Assembly (NCBI RefSeq): GCF_965363235.1
Contig: NC_134838.1
Span: 10,882,441 to 10,946,440 of the forward strand
Length of the DNA stretch: 64,000 nt
Direction: 5' to 3'
DNA from: Mytilus galloprovincialis
Taxonomy: Eukaryota > Mollusca > Bivalvia > Mytilida > Mytilidae
Shown here one piece after another: positions 23,383 to 34,404 of the stretch. The translations under genes were made by a program, and so were the position numbers. Positions within the stretch are counted from its first letter, which is position 1. Each line of letters begins with the position of its first letter. The notes below the pieces were generated by a model, which made no database searches, had not been told where the DNA came from, and was given only the letters and a program-made list of their open reading frames with translations.

Positions 23383-24764
23383 TTATATAAAATGATTAAG
23401 ACTTTCAACAAAGGTTATAAATGATAAGCAACGCTGCAAATATTGAACTTTAGAACATAAATAATTATCTTAAATAATGAATTTAAAACAGCAATATCTA
23501 TTCAATTTATCAAATATGTACTGAAAAGTGGCATGTAAATTGTTAAATAAGGAAACACGCAATTTCTATTTTTAAACAAGGGAAATAATATTAACATGAC
23601 AATCCTGTCTTTCAAATGTATTTTAAACATTTTGTTTTTATCAACAATTACTAATTAAAAAAAAAACACACACATTCACACACTGAAGATAACATGTATT
23701 TTAGTTGCAACAACTTTATTATGGATTAAGAACTGCCAACATGTACCAGAAACAACTAATGGTTTGGAACAAACTATACACTATGAACGACAACTCGACC
23801 TAGAATGTTACTCACATTTGTTCATAATGTAAACAAAACGCATATAAAAAAAACGGTAGTATATAGCAATTAAAAACAACCAGAAAGTTGTAGTAAAGAT
23901 CATCGGGAAATTGATCTGGTTTGCCGCCCGGAGATGCCGATAAGTGATGTTTTACAAAATCATGTTTTCAGGGGAAGGGATGCATTGTCCTTGCCAAAAT
24001 TACAATTAATTCAGGTATCTAGCATTACTAACGTATATCGATACCACGATAATACATCGATAATATTGCCTTGTTAAATATGTCTTAGAGTCAAAGAATG
24101 CAGCAATAATTCTGTCGTCAACGGCCAAAGAAAAAAATCGTGATGATAAAGCATGCAATTCCGGAAATTGACCGTCTCCAAAAATATCAAATTCTAAAAT
24201 TGAGTTATCGTCCTTTTCGCGCCAGTCGACTATTGAAAAGGCTAGTAGGTGTAATCCACATAATCGTATTAAGGTAACTTACTATAAAATTATTTCAAGA
24301 TTTACTTAAAAACTAAAAACCACAAAAAACATAGATGAACCTCTATAAAAAAAAGTATTGAAACTATTTTTAATCCGTAATGAAATGAGTCAAATATAAT
24401 AATAGCCAATACGGAATAATAATCTCTTTTTTTAAATAAAGTATAAATATGTTGTGCAGTTTATACGATGTGTTATATTTTGAAAAAAAGACAAGTAAGG
24501 TAAATCAATTGAAATTTTCATTACTGTAGCGTACTGTTAATTTGACTTCAATATAGTTGCAGATACAATTCTTAAAAATTAATTTTCATAAATTAATATT
24601 TATTTCCTCGATGTATGTTTAAATATGAAATATAAGAACTCTGACATTTTATTTATTTTATATTTTTTGTTTAATAATTAATAAAGTTTTCTATTAGGTA
24701 TCTATGTTAATTTTCTTTTTTAAAGTATTGATTACATGATGCAGTAAGTATAAATAGTGTCGGC
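23383..24764. other. AT-rich intergenic, no gene seen
   Basis: No exon-like sequence or recognised repeat was found. Confidence 0.4.
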
Positions 24765-24860
24765 GTTATGCATTTGCGCCGATCTGCATTTCATTTGCAC
24801 CGATTTTTTCTGTCATTTGCGGCAATTTTCTGTTTCATCTGCGTTGATTTTTTCTACAGG
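24765..24860. repeat. Short degenerate tandem repeat, catttgcgccgatttttctg
   Basis: About four units of 22-26 bp carry catttgc(g/a)(c/g)cgat followed by a T-rich spacer. An inverted match, cggcgcaaatg, lies at about 25441, so the pair brackets the PLE tail between them. Confidence 0.55.
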
Positions 24861-24988
24861 TAAATTACAGGTGAATGTTATTTTTCATTTATCATCATAG
24901 ACCTCTTCCGTTAGCCAGTTGTACAAATGTTATTATCATCAATCAATTGAGATAGCATAACAACTTACTAGATTTTCCTCCACCAGTT

Positions 24989-25405
24989 ATGAGCCAGAGG
25001 AAAACGATAACAATCTATTCTACATCGTGGAAAGCATCCATAATTGCGTTATGCATTGCGTGTTCAAAGTCAATAGGGGAGGGTTGGGATCTCATAAACA
25101 TGTTTAACCCCGCCGTATTTTTGCGCCTGTCCCAAGTCAGGAGCCTCTGGCCTTTGTTAGTAATGTATTATTTTTAATTTTAGTTTATTGTGTACAATTT
25201 GGAGTTTAGTATAGCATTAATTATCACTGAACTAGTATATATATTTGTTTAGGAGTCGGCGGAAGGACGCTTCCGGGTGGGGGAGTTTTTCGCTGCATTG
25301 AAGACCTGTTGGTGATCTTCTGCTGTTTTCTGTTTTAGTTTTAGCTGAATGCATGGTCGGGTTGTTGTCTCCTTTACACAATCCCCATTTCCATTCTTAA
25401 TTTAA
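24989..25405 (+). repeat. Solo PLE 3' untranslated region
   Basis: It matches the 3' non-coding end of the nearly intact PLE at 46.6-47.0 kb, in the opposite orientation. Shared blocks are aacatgtttaaccccgccg, gcctgtcccaagtcaggagc, gaagacctgttggtgat and cccatttccattctt. It lacks all coding sequence and is therefore a strongly 5'-truncated copy. The 62-codon open frame here is untranslated-region sequence. Confidence 0.8.
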
Positions 25406-25984
25406 AAACCTCCAATGAAAAAAATGAAAATTTAAAAAAACGGCGCAAATGTCACCTAATGGGAAACTGTTTTAATTATTGACCAAAAAAATATGAAATT
25501 AATAGTTAGACTTCGTATATATCATATACTAACATACATCAAGGAAAAATGTTTTAATTTGAAAAAAATAATATTTAAGATTTTTTGTCTGCAAATACAC
25601 AGAAGTCAAATGCACAATAGGAAAAACTCAAATTACATGTGGAAAGATATTTGAGGAGTCACATTTGTGAATGAGCAGTAATGAGTTTGAGTTGCCTTCC
25701 CTTCTACTATTCATCAATGTATTAAAATAAACAGATCCTAGAGCTCACAAGGGTCCACATATACCTTTTCACGTGCGTAGTTTTCAAGATTAGCATCGTG
25801 ATGAGGGCAGCTGCAAGAAGTCATAGCATTGATAAAGGGATACAAAAACCTATGGAATAGGTTGCTGAAAATAGATTTTCATTGCAATATGAAAACAAAA
25901 TAAACAGCACATAAAAGCTAAAGTAACACGCGATATATGATACTGGTTAGTTTGCTATAAACATACAACATAGTTCCGATTGAA
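25406..25984. other. Intergenic, nothing recognised
   Basis: AT-rich, with no exon-like sequence. Confidence 0.4.
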
Positions 25985-26095
25985 AAGTTGTCAAAGGTAC
26001 CAGGATTATAATTTAGTACGCCAGACGAGCTTTTCGTTTACGTACGATTCATCAGTGGCGTTTATATCAAAATATTTATAAAGCTGAACTTTTCA
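25985..26095 (-). repeat. Hammerhead-type repeat fragment
   Basis: It contains aaaggtaccaggattataat and the acgccagacgagcttttcgt segment. The minus strand keeps CTGATGA and GAAA, but the intervening stem is changed (GTC/GAC pairing lost). This is a single truncated unit. Confidence 0.7.
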
Positions 26096-27074
26096 AAAGT
26101 TTGGTAACTTATATTTTTTTATAAATCTGATTTACTGAAAGAAGACCAGGTAAGACATACCTTGGACTTTTATCATTAAAAATTAGATATAAATATAAAG
26201 AGCAGAATATTCAGATATATAAACCAACATCTTTGAATTTAATGAATTCATAAAATAACCGACTCTGAATGATTTGTGGAATAATACCGACAAAGATAAT
26301 AATAAACGACCATAAATGAGATTGAGGTTATTTACTGTAGATATACATGATTGACAATATTCAGACACTAGAAAGCATGGTTATCTTCTAAGGAAGTGCA
26401 GTTTAAATATTTTTAAAAAGTTGTCTCTATTATTTGGCTTTTGCATCATTCGGTAGAATTCATTTTTTCACCAGCAAGGTTTTATAAATTGTGTTTAACC
26501 CCTTTTCCCTGTCCGTAGCATCCATATTTTCTGAAGCATAATATCATCGTTAAGAACTTAAGATCTAAAATACGGCATCCCAAAAAAATGAAGGATACAA
26601 TAGACAATATCCTGTAAATAAAACAATGATAGAATATCCCTATCTTGCCTTAAACAAGTCAAATAACCTCATGCAACGCAGAATCATTTTTAATTATCTA
26701 TTTATTATAACATATTTACACGTACCTAGGATAATTTGGACTTTCTTATTAAAAGATATTTACGCCGTCCGCCTCTTGACTTTCAAATAATTGCATATCA
26801 TGAGTATATCATTTGTTGTAATATTCTAATAAATATGATACAAACATTAAGGGAGAAAATTGATATTCGTTGGTACATGTACACATTACAAAAAAATCTC
26901 ACGAATGCAAGGAATTTAACAAAACAACTTTTAGCCAGAAAAAAAGCGAAAGAGATAATCATTTTAAAGAATAATTGAAATCATAGATGTATAAAAAAAA
27001 AAAGTTTAGCAAAAATACCGATTTCAAAACCAAATTAAAAAAGGGGAAGTGTACAAAAATCAAACGTTGTCAAT
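26096..27074. other. Intergenic with partial duplicate of the peptide-gene upstream region
   Basis: 26275-26325 (tgtggaataataccgacaaa and onward) repeats the sequence at 27675-27725, just upstream of the cysteine-rich peptide gene. No coding exon was found here. Confidence 0.45.
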
Positions 27075-27236
27075 CAACAACAGTAGTATACCGCGGTTCG
27101 AAATTCATAAATCGATAGAGAAAAAACAAATCCGAGTTTCAAACCAAAACCGAGGGAAACGCATCAAATATAATAAGGAGAACTACGACACAACAGAAAC
27201 ACAATATTAAAATGTAACACACATAGAAACGAACTA
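27075..27236 (-). repeat. PLE-type 3' tail fragment
   Basis: It is a reverse-oriented tail starting acaacagtagtataccgcgg and running through gagggaaacgcatcaaat. Confidence 0.7.
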
Positions 27237-27545
27237 TAAAGGCAACAGTAGTATACCGCTGTTCAAAACTCATAAATCCATGGTCAAAAAACAAAATCGG
27301 GGTAACAAACTAAAACCGAGGGAAACGCATTAAATATAAGAGGAGAACAACGACACAACAGTAAAATGTAACACACACAGAAACGGACCAAGCATCAGAC
27401 AAATCCCACGAGAATAACAAATATAACATCAAAACCAAATACATGAATTTGGGATAGACAAGTACCGTGACACGTCTTATCGCAATGTGAAATTACACTC
27501 AAAAATAAGAGAAAACATACGACGCAACGTTATAATATAACAATA
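27237..27545 (-). repeat. PLE-type 3' tail, second copy head to tail
   Basis: It starts aggcaacagtagtataccgc and runs through gacaagtaccgtgacacgtc to the gcaatgtgaaattacactca block. It abuts the previous copy in the same orientation. Confidence 0.7.
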
Positions 27546-27764
27546 GCGAAACCCACTATATAAACCCTACTATGTTTAAACCAAGACAGTACGATTTATG
27601 TTTGATTTTGTTAAATTGGGTTTGCTTTTTAATATTCAAAATTATACTCTTTCACTTTCTCTCAATTACAAAGATGTGTGGAATGATACCGACAAAGATA
27701 ACAATAAACAAACATAAATAAGATTTGGTTTACTAATATGATACGCCTTTTATTTCTCTCCCAG

Positions 27765-28585
27765 ATGGCTGGGAGTAAAATATTGCTCCTTTTGACAGCA
27801 ATGGTATTAATCATAATGGTGCCAAGCTCTTCATCCCAATTTGGAATAGTAGATGAAACATGGGACGACAACAGTAGTAAGTTAAATAGTCTATGTATTA
27901 TAGAAACAACGAATGAGCGTCGATTCTTGAAAATTAGAACTCACCCTTTCTCGTCCAATGCAAACTCAGATTTGTTTTCTCCTAATTTGCATAGTAAATT
28001 GCTTTCCATGCACTATTGAATGCTTATACATTGATAACGTTTTTGGTAGATTTATTTTGAAAGTGGATTCTTAATAACCACACTAATGAAGTAAACAGTG
28101 CCCTGAGGCATTTTCCTTAGGAAAACGGTGTACTGATTAAAGATGAAGAGGACAGATTTTTTTTTTTAAATTCTAACATTGCTAATCTTTTTAATGGTAC
28201 ATATATGGAACAACGGCAAATATTATGAAATGGTGTAGGTAAAATAATCTCTAAATTCATTTATACCAGACATTAGAACAAACAAAATATTTATTGAAAG
28301 AAAACAATGCCAGACTGCTGATATATAAAGCAAAGGAAATTTTACAAATAGAAAAAAATATTAGTAAGGGCTGATGTTGCGACACAATGTGGACATCCTG
28401 TACATCTGTTGACTCGGAAATCGCATGAGGAAACTTGCTAGCTTCTCCTTTGTTTGACTGCATTCACCAAACTCTTGCTTCTTTTTCCTTTTTTTTTAGT
28501 GTTTTTAGTGAATTCTGAGGGATGTTGTTGTCCTACTTGTCACAGTGAATGTACCTGCTGCTGTGCCTTTGCTTGGACTAAATGA
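27765..28585 (+). CDS. Secreted cysteine-rich peptide precursor (two coding exons)
   Basis: The first coding exon starts at the ATG at 27765, directly after a polypyrimidine tract and CAG (tttatttctctcccag), so an upstream non-coding exon is likely. It encodes a hydrophobic signal peptide of about 25 residues ending SSSSQ, then an acidic spacer. It ends at 27876 before GTAAGT in phase 1. The next exon starts at 28500 after a strong polypyrimidine-AG and is in frame. It ends with a domain of eight cysteines arranged CCC-x2-C-x3-C-x-CCC, then a short AFAWTK tail and TGA (28583-28585). AATAAA follows at 28615. The precursor would be about 65 residues and secreted. I do not recognise the family. 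The layout resembles mussel antimicrobial peptide genes, but a toxin-like or other defence role cannot be excluded. A small extra exon inside the intron is possible. Confidence 0.75.
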
Positions 28586-28614
28586 ACTAAAACAGAACTA
28601 TTTTATACAAATGA

Positions 28615-28620
28615 AATAAA
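28615..28620 (+). promoter_or_regulatory. Polyadenylation signal AATAAA
   Basis: It lies 30 bp after the stop codon of the cysteine-rich peptide gene. A second AATAAA overlaps it. Confidence 0.6.
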
Positions 28621-29859
28621 TAAAATTATATAAATTATATACATGTACTTCTACTGTGATTTCTGTCTATTTGTACGTGTTTTGTACAAGATATATGAAT
28701 TGTAGTAAGATGTCAATTATTTATAGGTATGACGGGCCTACTTTACAGATGTAATGGCGTTTTGACATATTGAAAATAGGGGAAGCAGTGGAGATTGAAC
28801 ATGCACTTACAAACTTTGACTAAGTTTTGAGATTATTGATTTCATAATTTTTGACATATGAGAGGAGAAAATTTATTATAATTTCAAATTGTTTATTTTA
28901 TGTGAGAATGAAAATTTAAATAAAAGAAAACTTGCATAATATTATTTATATTTTTCTCATTATCTACGAAATGCTTTGTAAAAGCAAGATAACATTTTAT
29001 TATTGAAAACAATATTTGGCCATCGGATGTCTTAACGTATTGTAACTAAGAAAATGTATCTGTCAGATGTAACCCTTCAATCTTCTAAGATAATCAAATA
29101 TTAAGTTTGGTGCACGTATCATTGTGTTGTTTTTTCGTTGTTCTAGTTTGGAGCTATAATTTGAATAAATGAACCAGTTCCAATAAAACTGTTTTTCAGA
29201 ATATGATTCTAAAATTAAAAAGAACTATTACTTGGAATAATTGGGGTCTAACAGCTGCATACACATTATAAAGAATAAAAAGAGTTATCCCTAGTTTAAC
29301 ATATAAATGAAAGTTACTATGCATAAAACTTGGGGGTAAGATAAAAATTTAGGATAGAATTATACAATTTAATCAAAAAGTTAAGTAAATTATACGTCTC
29401 GGCATGATAAGGTTATTGAGAACTCATATAAGCATGATTCCACTAAACCCGATGCTAGGGGCCGTATTAAACTTGCAGTGTGGTAAGATTTTTTTTGGCT
29501 ATGTGTTGAAGGCCTCTTTGACTTTGAGATGAAGAACATCAACAAAAGCGGTTTTCCAATTACATCATCAACTTTGATGCAACTATGTGAACATAGATAT
29601 AAGTCTATCATATCATTAACACTTTCATGCTCACAGCTTTTTGTGTGAAGAGAAAAGTTCGAAGATAAGTGTTTTTTTTTTAAAATAATATCTATGTACA
29701 TCAATAACAATAGAGCTAATTCGTATAACAGAAAGAGGGGTGTAAAAATGTTCACTGCACGAAGCTTTCTCTAATTCATCAGCAATAACAGATGTGACTG
29801 AATAAGGATAACAAAGCATTTTTACTTTCAAATGTTAAAATATAAATATCAGATACACA
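28621..29859. other. Downstream flank of peptide gene, homologous to 35.1-36.6 kb
   Basis: Non-coding sequence shares scattered blocks with the flank of the second copy: ttctgt.tatttgt, gcagtggagatt, tgtgagaatg, gttaagtaaatt and the .gatgctagg.gcc.t.ttaa block. The open frames on the minus strand (29390-29831) have no support. Confidence 0.6.
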
Positions 29860-30345
29860 TATTATCAATTTCCCATTTCTCAGCAGTAACATACCATCTG
29901 CCCCTTCGTATGGTGTTTACATATCACAATTGATACGTTATTCACGTGCTTGTTCACACTATACGGACTTCATATACAGGAGTGTGCTACTTACGCAGAA
30001 ACTTCTCCAACATAGTTATGAGGAGGACAGATTAAAATTGACACTCCGTAAATTTTATGGACTCCATCACGAATTGGTGGATCCATACGATGTGTGTTTA
30101 ACCAAACTAGCTACGGACATTTTTACCACTTGGTAGATTGTGGTTTGTCGTCTAATCTTTTAATTACCAAACGTGACTTATTCCCGATTGTGACTGTTTT
30201 GCTGAGTGTGAATTCGCATTACTATAAGACGTGTTACGGTACTTGTCTATCCCAAATTCATGTATTTAGTTTAAATGTTTAATGTTATATTTTGTAATTC
30301 TCATCGGATTTTGTCAAATGTGTTGACGTCTTTTCTATTATATTT
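29860..30345 (+). pseudogene. 5'-truncated PLE, RT C-terminus and 3' tail
   Basis: It opens with NFPFLSSNIPSAPSYGVYIS, then QLIRYSRACSHYTDFI and the QKLLQHSYEE block, then KFYGLHHELVDPYDV. The reading frame is open for about 68 codons from 29930 and ends with TAG. The downstream non-coding sequence enters the common tail (tgtgaattcgcattactata, acggtacttgtctatcccaa). This is the direct link between PLE coding sequence and the dispersed tail repeats. The catalytic region is absent. The tail stops early, near 30345. Confidence 0.8.
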
Positions 30346-30454
30346 ATGTGTTATGGAAACAAAAATTATTCACCGCCGTCATTTATTAGATTTAATTTTG
30401 GTCAACATAATCTGTACGATAATTTACGTTTGAAGTTGGATTCATAACAAACTG

Positions 30455-30460
<6 letters not shown>

Positions 30461-30546
<86 letters not shown>
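30461..30546. repeat. (TA)n microsatellite
   Basis: A pure TA run of about 80 bp. Confidence 0.95.
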
Positions 30547-30551
<5 letters not shown>

Positions 30552-30889
30552 TAATTGCTATTAATAAGTATTGCAATATTCATTGTGTTTAAAAACAATA
30601 TCAGTATTTAGTTCTATTTTAATCTTTAATCAATCCTAATTCTATCTTACTTTTGAGATATAGTTTTTCATATGTGACGTAATTTTTAATGCCTTTTCAC
30701 CATCGTATGTGACGTCATTTTCATAATTAACTGCGTTGAGGCCTGGACTGAGTCGGGTGTGTCTATTCTGTGTTGGTCATTCATTATGTATTCGTGTTTG
30801 TTTTATGTAATGAGTTAATACTTCAGTTTCATTATGTATATCTGTTATATTCATTTGATAAAATTTACTGATTGCAATAGCATTAATAT

Positions 30890-31030
30890 GATATTATTAC
30901 GTAAGTATTTCTGTATTGGCCTTGTTATTGGTCCGAGGCTTGCTGTATTGGCCTGAGGCGAAGCCGAAGGCCAATACAGCTGGCCGAGGACCAATAACAA
31001 GGCCAATACAGAAATACACGTAATAATATC
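30890..31030. repeat. Large nested palindrome (cruciform-capable)
   Basis: The left arm of about 43 bp (gatattattacgtaagtatt and onward through gttattggtcc) is the near-perfect complement of the right arm ending aatacacgtaataatatc. Inside the loop there is a second hairpin, ctgtattggcc / ggccaatacag. Confidence 0.85.
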
Positions 31031-31033
31031 TTT

Positions 31034-31750
31034 ATTAATTAACTACAGTGTTACAATATTTTCTTAATATCATTTCAAGAGATAAATATTTTTACCTTGA
31101 AGTGGAACTATCCAAATCTCAGTTTGTTTCTTTGTATTAGATGCAATACATAATGATCTGGTGCTGTTTCCAGGTGTCTTCAGCATTTTCTCATCTGATG
31201 AATTTTTCTACCCTTTTCAGTCACTATAAAGTGTTACAACTTAAATTTAGACGCAACACATAAATAGTAATTGGAAAGGTACTGCCATTGCATGTGTTAT
31301 GCAGAAACTAATTTAAAATCGATGTGTACAATCGTGAAATTATGAGGTCGTCAAGAAATGAACTTTGTGATAATCTACTCGTTCCCCAAACCTGAAATAG
31401 TTCTATCGTCTGCTTTCAAAATACCTTTTAAATGAATGTGACCGTCTTTCGCCTGAAATGTATGCCATACTGACATTTTCAGCATGTTTAAGATCACTAT
31501 TAAAAAAATGACAACTGCGTCTTCAAAACAACTGTTTACCTTCAGTTTGTGTTTATCGTGACTTTCGATGTAAAATCTAGAGACGTTCCGAATTCCTGCA
31601 CTTGTGTCAACTCGGCCAATATAGAATAACTCGGCCAATACAGAAAAAAATCTGTATTGGCCGAGTTATTCTGTATTGGCCTAGTTTACACATTATATTG
31701 CATAGGCAGTTTTCATCATATTAAGTCCAATAACAGTGTAGTTAATTAAT
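31034..31750. mobile_element. Possible 717-bp element with ~20-bp inverted ends and internal palindrome
   Basis: The left end attaattaactacagtgtta pairs with the right end taacagtgtagttaattaat, with a central two-base inversion. A second palindrome at 31611-31685 uses the same ctcggccaata / tattggccgag motif as the flanking one at 30.9 kb. A minus-strand open frame (31375-31638, 87 codons) runs through it. It has a possible splice donor (AAGGTAAAC) after HDKHKLK. It is not recognised and may be an element remnant or chance. Confidence 0.45.
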
Positions 31751-31795
31751 AATTGTTCTAAATAATAAGGATGTTCTTATCCCATGCATAAAAAC

Positions 31796-31965
31796 TTAGC
31801 CGTATTTGACACAACCTTTTTCAACTTTTGATCTTCAGTGCTGTACAATTTTGTATTTTTTTTTCGCTTTCGATCTTTTATATCTGAGCGTCACTGGTGA
31901 GTCTTGTGTGGACGAGGCGCGTTTTTGACGTATTAAATTTTAAACCTGATGCTTTTTGTTATTCA
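31796..31965 (+). repeat. Hammerhead-like 5' segment of the PLE composite
   Basis: Here the motif reads on the plus strand, in the same sense as the attached tail. It runs gagcgtcactggtgagtctt, then gtgtggacgaggcgcg, then gacgta (31886-31932). The GTC/GAC stem is intact, but the core has CTGGTGA and GAGG instead of CTGATGA and GAAA, so self-cleavage is unlikely. Confidence 0.65.
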
Positions 31966-32500
31966 TTAATCATGTGTTTCTTTGTCCAATACGTTTTCCT
32001 ATTTATTTGCATTGTAGTCCTGTAATATTTTGTTGTCATTTCTATGTTATATTTAACATTGCCATTAAAGTGCGAGGTTTGGCATGCCACAAAACCAGGT
32101 TCAACCCACCATTTTTTCCTTTAAAAATGTCCTGTACCAAGTCAGGAATATGGCCATTGTTATATTATAGTTTGTTTCTGTGTGTGTTACAATTTAACGT
32201 TGTGTCGTTTGTTTTCTCTTATTTTTGAGTGTAAATTGACATTGCGATAAGACGTGTCACGGTACTTGTCTATCCCAAATTCATGTATTTGGTTTTGATG
32301 TTATATTTGTTATTCTCGTGGGATTTTGTCTGATGCTTGGTCCGTTTCTGTGTGTGTTAGTTACATTGTAGTGTTGTGTCGTTGTTCTCCTCTTATATTT
32401 ATGCGTTTCCCTCAGTTTTAGTTTGTTACCCCGATTTTGTTTTTTGTCCATGGATTTATGAGTTTGAACAGCGGTATACTACTGTTGCCTTTATGGAATA
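31966..32500 (+). mobile_element. Non-autonomous PLE-derived composite, body and 3' tail
   Basis: Non-coding body with gtgcgaggtttggcatgcca, aaatgtcctgtaccaagtca and acggtacttgtctatcccaa. It ends agcggtatactactgttgcc. It joins the hammerhead-like segment at the same point as at 10.66 and 41.13 kb. It has no RT coding sequence, so it must have been mobilised in trans. The 90-codon open frame in it is an artefact. Confidence 0.75.
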
Positions 32501-32804
32501 GGACTTGTTAATTAACAGGTTGGTAGTTCGTGAGGATTTATATTGTACTTTGTGCTATGAAATCCAAGACTAAAAAATAAAAAAGGGAGAACAAGTCTTT
32601 CTCAACCACTTTTGTACTACTTCTGGTTACTTGAATTAATACAAAACCAGTGAGAGAAATAATTAAAAATATTTCTGTAAATAACTATATGTAATTTATA
32701 AATAGGTTCATGTAATTTGAACCAATATAAAAATGTCACATATTCCTTAAACATCCCTACTGTAGATATTTGAAAAGACGGACCTTTTAAATAATAACAA
32801 GAAT
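32501..32804. other. Intergenic, nothing recognised
   Basis: AT-rich, with no motif seen. Confidence 0.4.
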
Positions 32805-33285
32805 GTGTCCATAGTACACGGATGCCTCACTCGCACTATCATTTTCTATGTTTAGTGGACCGTGAAATCGGGGTAAAAACTCTAATTGGCATTTTAATTA
32901 GAAAGATCATATCATAGGGTACATGTGTACTAAGTTTTAAGTTGATTGGACTTCAACTTCACCAAAAACAACCTTGACCAAAAACTTTAACGTGAAATTT
33001 GCACTATCATTTTCTATGTTCATTGGACCGTGAAATTGGGGTAAAAACTCTAATTTGGCATTAAAGTTAGAAAGATCATATCATAGGGCACATGTATACT
33101 AAGTTTCAAGTTGATTGGACTTCAACTTCATCAAAAACTACCTTGACCAAAAACTTTAACCTGAAGCGGGACAGACGGTCAAACGAACGGACGGACGAAC
33201 GAACGGACAGACAGACGTACGAAAGGACGCACATACCAGAAAACATAATGCCTCTCTACTATCGTAGGTGGGGCATAAAAAAATC
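32805..33285 (+). repeat. Dispersed repeat R5 with internal 169-bp duplication and GGAC-rich tail
   Basis: The block actatcattttctatgtt starts at 32834 and 33003, 169 bp apart, each time followed by the gaccgtgaaat.gggg block and the gattggacttcaacttca block. The 3' part is rich in acggacgaacggacagac. It ends with gtggggcataaaa. Non-coding mussel repeat of unknown class. Confidence 0.75.
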
Positions 33286-34404
33286 ATGTCTTTTTCAGGA
33301 CATCTGATCCAACCATGTAGTATGGCATGTTATTGAGATATGGTTCTGGTTGATGGATGTTCATGAAGGACCTGTAGTACAAAGTATATCACTGGATTGA
33401 GCTCTCTGTCTTAGTGTATTATTAAAGTGCATTGCTTTGAGCTCGGTTCATTGTTATGCAATTCATTCTTTGTGAAATAAAGATTTGACAGATAACTCTC
33501 ATGTACAAGGATTTCTCAAATTCTTATCATTTCTATGTACAATGTAAGTAACAGGGAGATAAAAGCATTTTATTTTTGTTTGAACCAAACATTATTTGTC
33601 CATTGACTAAATTAAAAAAAAAAGAGAACAAATTTACACAACAATGCTACTCCCGCTACTAGAAAAATGATGCTAGGTTGTATTAATACATCTGTAATGC
33701 CTACTGATGACTCGGTCCTGAGTGTAAATGGTCATTCAATTATGTTAAAAATAAGACCAAAATTTATAAGGCCTATCTGGCGTAATTGATTTCTGAAACT
33801 ATATTTCATTGTACATGTTCAACATTTTTCACTCGTTTGTTTATTTTGTGTGAATTAACATTGTAACAGTAAATGTTAATTACAACAGTAACACTTTCAT
33901 ACCACAACAAATACTGGATTGGTATCACTTATATTTGTATCCACATATTAACAAAAAAAAAAATGAAAAGAGAATAATTTTGCAATACCATTTTCATATT
34001 GAATACTATAACTTTTTAGATATTTGGACATATTAAGTAAATGTTTATAATATCCACTTGACATGCTTGAAATTCTTTCAGATAACTTTTGGAGCAGTTA
34101 TGAGTCTTTGAAGTGCTCAGAAAGTTTCTTTCGGTGATATCATTTTCATATTGGTCAAAACTTTGTTTTGCTTTCACCAGCTTTGAAGGAGATATTATCA
34201 AAAAATTGATAGAAAACGGCACAGAAGCTTACTTTCTAGCTCATCAGGCCCAAGCATCATGTTAGGCATTGTCATTACTATAAACCAATAAATGTCTTCT
34301 AATCTGAGGATGAATTCAACATTTTAAAGTGTTTTACTAATGATACTGACAAGCCACCACAAAGATATATAAATAGAACCATACAAATAGTTAGCAAATA
34401 CATA
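33286..34404. other. Intergenic, no gene seen
   Basis: AT-rich, with no motif, splice-framed exon or known repeat. I searched it for the missing signal-peptide exon of the 35.0-kb copy and found none. Confidence 0.45.

Noticed and set aside
24989..25177. 62-codon open frame as a gene
   Set aside because: It lies wholly within the PLE 3' untranslated region shared with 46.8-46.95 kb.
31956..32228. 90-codon open frame with a hydrophobic start
   Set aside because: It is part of the non-coding PLE composite and is disrupted in the other copies.
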